Part shown: one piece after another, positions 1 through 4,653 of the stretch
Position numbering within the stretch: the first letter of the stretch is position 1
Layout: every line of letters starts with the position of its first letter
Assembly: GCA_042218715.1 (NCBI GenBank)
Contig: JBDGQU010000039.1
Span: forward strand, 1 to 7,247
Length of the DNA stretch: 7,247 nucleotides
Reading direction: 5' to 3'
Source: JAGXLP01 sp042218715
Lineage (GTDB): Bacteria > Bipolaricaulota > Bipolaricaulia > M55B111
Made by a program: the position numbers and the translations under genes
Notes under the pieces: generated by a model
What the model was told of the DNA's origin: nothing
The model's database searches: none
What the model saw: only the letters and a program-made list of their open reading frames with translations

Positions 1-50
1 ATAGGAGCCCAGTGCTTCCGGAACAAACAGCCTTTTGCTACTGGAGAGAC

Positions 51-115
51 GCTACCAAAGTTAACCGAGAGTGCCCCAGGGCTTGCCCTGGGGGTGAATC
101 GGCTGTTTTGGTAGC
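51..115. other. Long imperfect hairpin, possible structured RNA
   Basis: Three stacked stems are visible: 51-59 with 107-115 (9 bp), 65-68 with 99-102 (4 bp), and 74-81 with 86-93 (CCCCAGGG with CCCTGGGG, 8 bp). They are separated by internal loops of similar size on both sides. The apical loop is CTTG closed by a G-C pair, a tetraloop known to be very stable in RNA. No run of T follows the 3' arm, so it is not a standard intrinsic terminator. An alternative pairing of 25-32 with 101-108 (AAACAGCC with GGCTGTTT) would disrupt the outer and middle stems. It may be the 3' untranslated end of a gene left of the window or a small RNA. I do not recognise a family. Confidence 0.45.
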
Positions 116-184
116 AATGAACGCGGGCTAAATCGCGGCGGCCAGGTAAGAGTGGCAGATAATCAAGACCAACGCCAAGTCAAT

Positions 185-393
185 TAAGCTCAGTTCTTTC
201 CCCATATACGGAAACTAGGCGGCAAATTCTGAGTGGCGACTTAATTTCATTATTTATCTCCCTCTACCGCTAACCTGGCTGCCGGATTTAGCATATTTTC
301 AGGATTATAAGGTTAAAACAGTTGCCAGGTAAGCGGTAGAGGGAGAATAACGGAGAAATATTAAGTATGATTTTGGTGAAAGAACTGAGCTTA
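185..393 (-). repeat. 209-bp nested inverted-repeat element, copy A
   Basis: The outer ends are a perfect 16-bp inverted repeat (185-200 with 378-393, TAAGCTCAGTTCTTTC). Inside lies a second inverted repeat, 257-279 with 324-346, pairing at 22 of 23 positions and enclosing a 44-nt AT-rich loop. No open reading frame is present. The reverse complement matches copy B near 4445-4653 throughout its core, so the two are homologous and inverted. Strand is set so that copy B reads plus. Size and terminal inverted repeats resemble a non-autonomous transposable element (MITE-like). A structured RNA or regulatory unit is also possible. No clear target-site duplication is seen. Confidence 0.75.
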
Positions 394-600
394 GGATAAA
401 CGACGTTGAGAGGGCCGGTACAAATAATGCCGTTGAGGCCAACGACGGAGTTGCGTTAAAATTACCTTGCTGATTGTCGGTTAGCTATACTTAATTACTT
501 CAAGATGGAATAGACCTTTCGGTCCGGCAGCGGAACCGGACCTGTCCGATGGTTAGCATCGATTACCGAACAAACTTTAGTAAGGAATTATCAACCAAAA
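394..600. other. pgk upstream region
   Basis: This stretch lies between copy A and the pgk ribosome-binding site and has no gene. It holds a small hairpin at 431-444 (CGTTG with CAACG, loop AGGC). A possible -10 box TATACT lies at 486-491, but no -35 box sits at proper spacing. A second hairpin, at 521-542, is listed separately. The pgk promoter must lie here or further upstream if pgk has its own, but I cannot fix it. Confidence 0.35.
513..542 (+). promoter_or_regulatory. Leader hairpin upstream of pgk
   Basis: GGTCCGG at 521-527 pairs perfectly with CCGGACC at 536-542 across an 8-nt loop. A shorter alternative, GACC 513-516 with GGTC 521-524, uses the same bases, so the two are mutually exclusive. 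No T-run follows, so it is not a plain terminator. It lies about 70 nt before the start codon, where it could affect mRNA stability or translation. That role is inferred. Confidence 0.3.
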
Positions 601-606
601 GGAGGG
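601..606 (+). promoter_or_regulatory. pgk ribosome-binding site
   Basis: AAGGAGG with a further G (599-606) is a near-perfect Shine-Dalgarno sequence. The gap from GGAGG to the ATG at 610 is only 4 nt, shorter than usual, but no other in-frame start has any such site. This decides the start, including a 10-residue extension before the second methionine. Confidence 0.8.
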
Positions 607-609
607 AAT

Positions 610-1815
610 ATGCTAGATCCAACATCTCAATACCAAACGATGGAAGACCTCTCGATTAAAGGGAAGCGAGTCCTGGTTCGGGTGGACTTCAACGTCCCCC
701 TGGAGAACGGGGAAATAACGAACGATAACCGGATAAAGAGCGCACTACCGACCATAAACTATCTCACGGACTCCGGAGCAAAAGTGATCCTAACCAGCCA
801 CCTCGGCAGACCGGGCGGCGAAGTGAGGGAGGACCTGAGGTTGGACCCGGTCGGACAACGACTTTCCGAATTGGTGGAGCCGGACGTAAAAAAACTGGAC
901 GAAACGGTTGGTCCGACAGTAAAAGAAGAAATAGACGAGCTGGAAGAAGGCGAGATAATTCTGCTGGAAAATACCCGGTTCAACCCCGGAGAAAAGTCAA
1001 ACGACGACTCATTCAATAAACAGTTGAGCGAATTAGCCGACGTATTCGTCAGCGACGCGTTCGGCATGGTTCACAGAAAACACAGCTCAAATTACGGCGC
1101 CGCCACCCTACTACCGGCCGCGGCGGGAAAACTGATCCTTAAGGAAGTTAAAGGGCTCAACCCGGCGGTAGAGAGTCCAGATCACCCGTTCCTAGCAATC
1201 ATTGGCGGCAAAAAAGCCTCCAGCAAAATTGGGGCACTCTGGGATATGGTCGATAGAGTGGACAAGTTCCTGATCGGCGGGGCTTTGGCGTTTACTTTCC
1301 TTCACTCCCAGGGCCATCTCGTCGGCGATTCTCTGATAGAGGAGTCGATGGTCGACGAAGTCCGCGAGTTCCTCGAAAAAGTAAAAGAGGACAGGAGTAC
1401 GGAGGTAATTCTCCCCGTGGACGCAAAAGTTTCCCGGGAGTTCAGCGCCGAGGGAGAAATCAAAACCGTAGACGCGACTAAAATTCCACCGGACTGGATG
1501 GGGATAGACATCGGACCGGCGACGATAGAAAAATTTAGTAACGAAGTCGAAGGGGCACAGACACTAGTCTGGGCGGGACCTCTTGGTGGATTCGAACTCC
1601 AGCCCTTCCAGGCGGGCACGAAAGAGGTAGCACAGGCAGTGGCCGACGCATCCGGTTATAGAATCATCGGCGGGGGCGAAACGGGCGCGGCAATCAATCA
1701 GTTCGGCCTCGCGGATAAGATGGACCACGTGTCCACCGGAGGAGGCGCCTGTCTCGGGTACCTGCGGGGCAAAGAGCTTCCCGCTCTGGAAATTTTAAAG
1801 GTAAAAAACGAGTAA
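610..1815 (+). CDS. pgk: Phosphoglycerate kinase
   Basis: Cytoplasmic glycolytic and gluconeogenic enzyme that transfers phosphate between 1,3-bisphosphoglycerate and ADP. The 401 residues match the usual bacterial length. N-domain substrate motifs are clear: RVDFNVPL (24-31), SHLGRP (63-68), ENTRF (120-124) and SDAFGMVHRKHSS (148-160). C-domain motifs follow: IGGKKASSKI (198-207), GGALAFTFL (223-231), DIGPATI (300-306), WAGPLGGFE (321-329), GGGETGAA (354-361) and STGGGACL (375-382). Two nucleotide-site positions differ from the common consensus: WAGP replaces WNGP, and GGGE replaces GGGD. The start at 610 is set by the strong Shine-Dalgarno; the conserved core begins near MEDL (11), leaving a short extra N-terminus. 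No gap or tpi gene adjoins it here. It converges on fabF across the hairpin mosaic, and no classical terminator follows directly. Identity is secure. Confidence 0.97.
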   Translation: MLDPTSQYQTMEDLSIKGKRVLVRVDFNVPLENGEITNDNRIKSALPTINYLTDSGAKVILTSHLGRPGGEVREDLRLDPVGQRLSELVEPDVKKLDETVGPTVKEEIDELEEGEIILLENTRFNPGEKSNDDSFNKQLSELADVFVSDAFGMVHRKHSSNYGAATLLPAAAGKLILKEVKGLNPAVESPDHPFLAIIGGKKASSKIGALWDMVDRVDKFLIGGALAFTFLHSQGHLVGDSLIEESMVDEVREFLEKVKEDRSTEVILPVDAKVSREFSAEGEIKTVDATKIPPDWMGIDIGPATIEKFSNEVEGAQTLVWAGPLGGFELQPFQAGTKEVAQAVADASGYRIIGGGETGAAINQFGLADKMDHVSTGGGACLGYLRGKELPALEILKVKNE

Positions 1816-1881
1816 CAGACCGGGTAGGGGAAAACCTGAACTTCCCACCAACCAAAACCGGATCAGGAGGGCTCGCTACTC

Positions 1882-1949
1882 AGCAGCGCGACTCCCATTA
1901 CCTACGCGGATCGTCTAACAAGCAGCGCGGGCTCCCATTGCTCTCGCGG
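1882..1949. repeat. Short direct repeat after pgk
   Basis: AGCAGCGCG occurs at 1882-1890 and 1921-1929, 39 bp apart. Each is followed by CTCCCATT and then a GCGG-containing tail, giving two imperfect copies of about 28 bp. GGGCTCCCA at 1929-1937 is also the exact reverse complement of 1980-1988, so a long-range hairpin with a 42-nt loop is possible. The function is unknown. Confidence 0.5.
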
Positions 1950-1969
1950 GTGGACGGTTGCGAAAACAT

Positions 1970-2033
1970 CGGTCAGGCGTGGGAGCCCGACCGGCTCTGA
2001 GATCGTAACCAGCCCGGGTCCCTGTGCCCAGGC
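1970..2033. repeat. Two GC-rich hairpins downstream of pgk
   Basis: The first hairpin pairs CGGTC (1970-1974) with GACCG (1989-1993). It continues, after an A-C mismatch, with GGC (1976-1978) and GCC (1985-1987) around a 6-nt loop. The second pairs GCCCGGG (2012-2018) with CCCAGGC (2027-2033), one mismatch, 8-nt loop. No T-run follows either one on the plus strand. They may slow or protect the end of the pgk transcript. They lack the loop and flank of the repeat family further right. Confidence 0.5.
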
Positions 2034-2055
2034 GGTACGTCCGGTTTGGCCGCAT

Positions 2056-2228
2056 TCCTTCGGTAGATTTCATACTTTTTCGATAGGCGGATTTTTCTAG
2101 ATCCGTTGTGATGGTTGGTGGAAGTGTGAAAACATCTCCTTCGGTATGACCTACATTTTCTTCGATATGCAGGTCTTTCCAGACCTGCTGTTGTGTTTGG
2201 TAGGAGTGTCATAATTTTCCCTTCGGTA
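2056..2228 (-). repeat. Hairpin repeat units, minus orientation (two units)
   Basis: CCTTCGGTA recurs at 2057-2065, 2138-2146 and 2220-2228, a period of 81-82 bp. Between these marks lie two 20-nt hairpins, 2169-2188 (8-bp perfect stem, loop GGAA read on the minus strand) and 2087-2106 (8-position stem, two mismatches, loop AGAA). On the minus strand both are followed within one or two bases by TATCGAA. Another shared stretch runs from TTGTG (2106-2110 and 2190-2194) up to CCTTCGGTA. The hairpin plus TATCGAA module matches the plus-oriented units at 2286-2592, so this is one family in two orientations. No coding potential is supported. Confidence 0.75.
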
Positions 2229-2252
2229 CCTGCGACGTAGTTCCTACCGAAG
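2221..2252. repeat. Palindrome at the axis of the repeat mosaic
   Basis: CTTCGGTA (2221-2228) pairs perfectly with TACCGAAG (2245-2252) across a 16-nt loop. It sits exactly where the minus-oriented units end and the plus-oriented units begin, so it is the turning point of a head-to-head inverted arrangement. Confidence 0.6.
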
Positions 2253-2264
2253 ACGATTGGTTGA

Positions 2265-2592
2265 ACATTTCTACCTATATTGACACCGGGGGTAGAAACC
2301 CCCGGCGATCGAATCTATTTCAATTGTACAATTCGACCTCTGTATACACTGGGGATACAAACCTCCCGGCGATCGGATCTATTGTCAATTGTATACCTCA
2401 ATCAAAATGTACAGCAGGGTTAGAAAACCCTGCCTATCGAATCTATTTCAACCAAACACTTCGACCTATGTGTACACCGAGGCTAGAAAGCCTCGGCTAT
2501 CGGGGGTTTTGATTAGGTGTGAAAACCCCGGCTATCGAATCTATTGTCAATTGCAAACTTCAACTTGTATCCCACAGGGGCTAGAAACTAAG
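2265..2592 (+). repeat. Hairpin repeat units, plus orientation
   Basis: Four regularly spaced 20-nt hairpins start at 2286, 2349, 2414 and 2477 (steps of 63, 65 and 63 bp). Each has an 8-position stem and a 4-nt loop. Three loops are AGAA with perfect stems; the second is ACAA with two mismatches and a wobble. Stem sequences differ (CCGGGGGT, GCAGGGTT, CCGAGGCT) but pairing is kept. The downstream flank is conserved: TATCGAATCTATT or its GATCGAATCTATT variant follows most units. A rearranged unit pairs 2503-2510 with 2522-2529 across an 11-nt loop. A last decayed unit at 2575-2586 keeps one arm and AGAA only. GTGTACAC or TGTATACA palindromes precede some hairpins. No coding role is supported; it may also serve as a barrier between converging transcripts. 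Confidence 0.8.
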
Positions 2593-2599
2593 TACTTTC

Positions 2600-3847
2600 T
2601 CAAACTTTTCTAATAAGAACCGAGGCGTTCTGGCCCCCGAACCCGAACGAATTCGAGAGCGCGACGTCTACATCCTGCTGTCGTCCTTCGTTCGGTACGT
2701 AATCGAGGTCGCATTTTTCGTCGGGATTCTCGTAGTTTATCGTCGGAGGAATAAATCCTTCTTTCACGGTCAGGGAAGTTACTATGGCTTCCACGGCCCC
2801 GGCCGCACCCACCAGGTGACCGAATTGGGACTTGTTCGACGAAACCGGAATATCGTAAGCCCGATCGCCGAATAGCGCCTTTATCCCGTTAGTCTCCATT
2901 CTGTCGTTTAATTGGGTGCTGGTCCCGTGAGCATTTACGTAATCCACGTCTTCCGGGGTAAGTTCTCCTTCTTCGATCGCGTGAGCCATTGCTTCCCTGG
3001 CTCCGGCTCCGTCCTCCCGGGGCGCGGTCACGTGGTGAGCGTCAGCCGTCTTACCCACCCCCAGGATTTCGGCGTGAGGTTCTACCCCTCGCTTTTTCAC
3101 TCCCTTTTCAGTTTCGAGAACCAGCACACCGGCTCCTTCACCCATGACGAAACCGTCCCTCTCCCCGTCGAACGGCCTGGAGGCCTTCTCCGGCTCGTCG
3201 TTCCGCGTCGATAGCGCCTTTATCTTGTCGAACCCCGCGTAGGCAATCTCCAGCAGAGGTGCCTCTACTCCACCTACTACCATCATGTCGGCTTTGCCCA
3301 GTCTAAGTTCCTCGAAAGCCTGTCCTATAGCGTGAGCCCCGCTGGCGCAGGCCGACACGGCACCGTAATTCGGGCCGCCAAATCCGAACTCTATGGAAAC
3401 CTGAGCCGCCGCGGCATTGGGCATCAACTGGGGTATCAGGAACGGACTTACCCGGCCCGGCCCCCTATCCATTATCTTCTTCTGGTTCTCGATTAGGGGA
3501 CTGATATTCCCAATTCCCGTACCTATCACGACGCCAACTTTCAGGTCATAGCCCCCTTCCTCAACTTCCCACTCGGCGTCGTCCAGGGCCTCGTCGGCGG
3601 CAACTATCGCGAACTGGCTCGGCCTTCCCAGCCTTCTCGCCCGCTTCCGATTGAACCACTCGGAGGGGTCGAAGTCCTTAACCGGAGAACCGATCTTCGT
3701 CTTAAGCTCGGATACGTCCAGTCGATCGTCGACCCGACGAACCGAGGAGTTTCCCCGTTTGAGATTTCTCCACATCTCTTCTACCCCTAACCCAAACGGA
3801 GTTACCGCACCCATGCCGGTTACGTAGACCGATCGTCTTTCACTCAT
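2600..3847 (-). CDS. fabF: Beta-ketoacyl-ACP synthase II
   Basis: Cytoplasmic condensing enzyme of type II fatty-acid synthesis. It adds two carbons from malonyl-ACP to a growing acyl-ACP with loss of CO2. The 415 residues match the family. The thiolase-fold catalytic triad is complete: Cys167 in VSACASG (164-170), His307 in NAHGTST (305-311), and His344 in SQFGHLVGAAGAVEA (340-354), with the conserved Lys339 just before. The glycine-rich tail NSFGFGGQNAS (399-409) carries the expected Phe401 gate. The start ATG lies inside the end of atpC (overlap ATGAGTGA, 8 bp) without a strong Shine-Dalgarno of its own, which suggests translational coupling. The tie to an ATP synthase subunit rather than to acpP, fabG or fabD is unusual. 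Polyketide-type synthases share the fold, but length and isolation favour FabF. The TGA stop borders the repeat mosaic. Confidence 0.95.
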   Translation of the reverse strand: MSERRSVYVTGMGAVTPFGLGVEEMWRNLKRGNSSVRRVDDRLDVSELKTKIGSPVKDFDPSEWFNRKRARRLGRPSQFAIVAADEALDDAEWEVEEGGYDLKVGVVIGTGIGNISPLIENQKKIMDRGPGRVSPFLIPQLMPNAAAAQVSIEFGFGGPNYGAVSACASGAHAIGQAFEELRLGKADMMVVGGVEAPLLEIAYAGFDKIKALSTRNDEPEKASRPFDGERDGFVMGEGAGVLVLETEKGVKKRGVEPHAEILGVGKTADAHHVTAPREDGAGAREAMAHAIEEGELTPEDVDYVNAHGTSTQLNDRMETNGIKALFGDRAYDIPVSSNKSQFGHLVGAAGAVEAIVTSLTVKEGFIPPTINYENPDEKCDLDYVPNEGRQQDVDVALSNSFGFGGQNASVLIRKV

Positions 3848-4244
3848 TTTCTATCAGACTCAAACTCAATTTTGCTCTATCCAATTCGGATCGGGCTTTC
3901 TCGTAGCTAGCTCCGGCTTTTTCTTTGTCCATCCCGTCCAGCCGCTGTTCCAGATCTTCTATACGTTCCTCTAATTCCGCCGAGTCCAACTCCTCGTAGT
4001 CCCGTGCCTCCCTGGTCAACAGCCTCACCGTTTCGTCCCTTTCCTTGAACAGGAAGCCCCCGTGGACCACGAATCGCTTAATTCCTTCCGGGCCTTCTAC
4101 CTTTACCGTGGCCGGTTCTAGCTCCATAACAGCGGGTATATGACGCGGTAAAAGGCTAAAAGAACCTTCTTCCGTTCGGCCGCCCACAAGCTCCGCCTCC
4201 CCGGAAAATACCTGTCTGTCTGGAGTCAAAAGCTTAAAATTCAA
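3840..4244 (-). CDS. atpC: F1Fo ATP synthase epsilon subunit
   Basis: Central-stalk subunit of F-type ATP synthase, bound to gamma and the c-ring on the cytoplasmic side; it couples rotation and can restrain ATP hydrolysis. At 134 residues it has family length. Residues 1-84 form the expected beta-sandwich, with LLTPDRQVFSGEAE (5-18), a degenerate LLPRHIP (31-37, where GILPGH is usual) and VVHGGFLF (59-66). Residues 86-134 are charged, matching the two-helix C-terminal hairpin, including LDRAK (121-125). The start is TTG (4242-4244), supported by GAGGTGAG just upstream. No ATG fits. No atpD lies upstream: the preceding 400 bp are noncoding, so the gene is detached from the rest of an atp operon and instead heads a two-gene operon with fabF. 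Identity rests on architecture and motifs; divergence is marked. Confidence 0.88.
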   Translation of the reverse strand: MNFKLLTPDRQVFSGEAELVGGRTEEGSFSLLPRHIPAVMELEPATVKVEGPEGIKRFVVHGGFLFKERDETVRLLTREARDYEELDSAELEERIEDLEQRLDGMDKEKAGASYEKARSELDRAKLSLSLIENE

Positions 4245-4250
4245 GTTAAC

Positions 4251-4258
4251 CTCACCTC
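4251..4258 (-). promoter_or_regulatory. atpC ribosome-binding site
   Basis: The minus strand reads AGAGGTGAGG, then TTAAC, then TTG. The AGGTGAG core 5-7 nt before TTG supports the rare start codon at 4242-4244. Confidence 0.65.
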
Positions 4259-4305
4259 TAAACCGTTTCCTGAATCTTAATCCGGATAACTAACCAGGAT
4301 GGGTA

Positions 4306-4333
4306 TATTTAACAATCGAAAATAGTTTACCAA
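4306..4333 (-). promoter_or_regulatory. Candidate promoter of atpC-fabF
   Basis: On the minus strand TTGGTA (4328-4333) and TAAATA (4306-4311) are 16 bp apart, a rough sigma-70 pattern about 60 bp before the TTG start. The match is weak, but it is the best pair between copy B and atpC. Confidence 0.3.
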
Positions 4334-4444
4334 TTGGCCCACTCGGAGACAACCTCAACGAAAGGGAAATCTGTACCACTGCAGAACGCAGTAGGGTTGA
4401 ACGGTAACTTATTCTTCATCCAGTATTCGGGGATTCTTTTAATA

Positions 4445-4653
4445 TTAGTTCTTTCACCGCAGTCGTGCTTAATATTTAGCCCCTTATCTAGCCTCTACCG
4501 CTTACCCGGCAACTGATTTAACCTTATAACCCTGAACGTATTCGAAATCCCGGCAGTCGGGCAAGCGGTAGAGGGATAACCGATAGATTAAAGTTACCTT
4601 TTTGGATGTCCGCCTCGGTTTCGTATAATGGAATGGCGAAAGAACTGAGTTAA
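4445..4653 (+). repeat. 209-bp nested inverted-repeat element, copy B
   Basis: The outer inverted repeat is AGTTCTTTC (4447-4455) with GAAAGAACT (4638-4646). The right end continues as GAGTTAA, as in copy A, while the left end has lost about five bases of the repeat. The inner inverted repeat pairs 4492-4510 with 4556-4574 (17 of 19 positions Watson-Crick, plus one G-T wobble and one mismatch). The core from 4492 to 4574 is about 85% identical by eye to the reverse complement of copy A, including the AT-rich loop. It fills most of the gap between the 702-residue gene and atpC. Its right end contains the TAA stop of the former (4650-4652). No open frame and no transposase. Confidence 0.75.
4602..4629 (+). 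promoter_or_regulatory. Possible outward promoter inside copy B
   Basis: A perfect TATAAT lies at 4624-4629, with TTGGAT at 4602-4607 giving a 16-bp spacer. It would fire rightward, antisense to the 702-residue gene. Copy A keeps GTATAT at the same place. Evidence is from sequence pattern only. Confidence 0.25.

Noticed and set aside
51..115. tRNA or intrinsic terminator
   Set aside because: No cloverleaf, anticodon arm or CCA-compatible end, and no T-run after the stem.
141..150. Possible third, decayed copy of the 209-bp element (GCCAGGTAAG also at 324-333)
   Set aside because: The exact match is 10 bp and extends poorly, with no partner arm or outer end. Too little to call.
2503..2529. 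Terminator for fabF on the minus strand
   Set aside because: The stem is strong, but no T-run follows on the minus strand. It fits better as a rearranged repeat unit.
2265..2592. CRISPR array
   Set aside because: Spacing looks regular, but the variable part is a self-complementary stem rather than a unique spacer, the flanks are imperfect, and no cas gene is present.
2056..2592. Integron attC array
   Set aside because: No cassette genes, no GTTRRRY core sites and no integrase; hairpins are only 20 nt.
1973..2613. Short open frames in the hairpin mosaic (1973-2212 minus, 2261-2512 plus, 2389-2613 plus), with similar peptides such as AGLENPAYR and AGLERPAYR on opposite strands
   Set aside because: The likeness comes from the DNA repeat itself (hairpin plus TATCGAA). 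There is no Shine-Dalgarno, no domain pattern, and frames break between units.
4334..4516. 60-residue open frame on the plus strand
   Set aside because: It overlaps the candidate atpC promoter and the left half of copy B, and has no ribosome-binding site or recognisable protein character.
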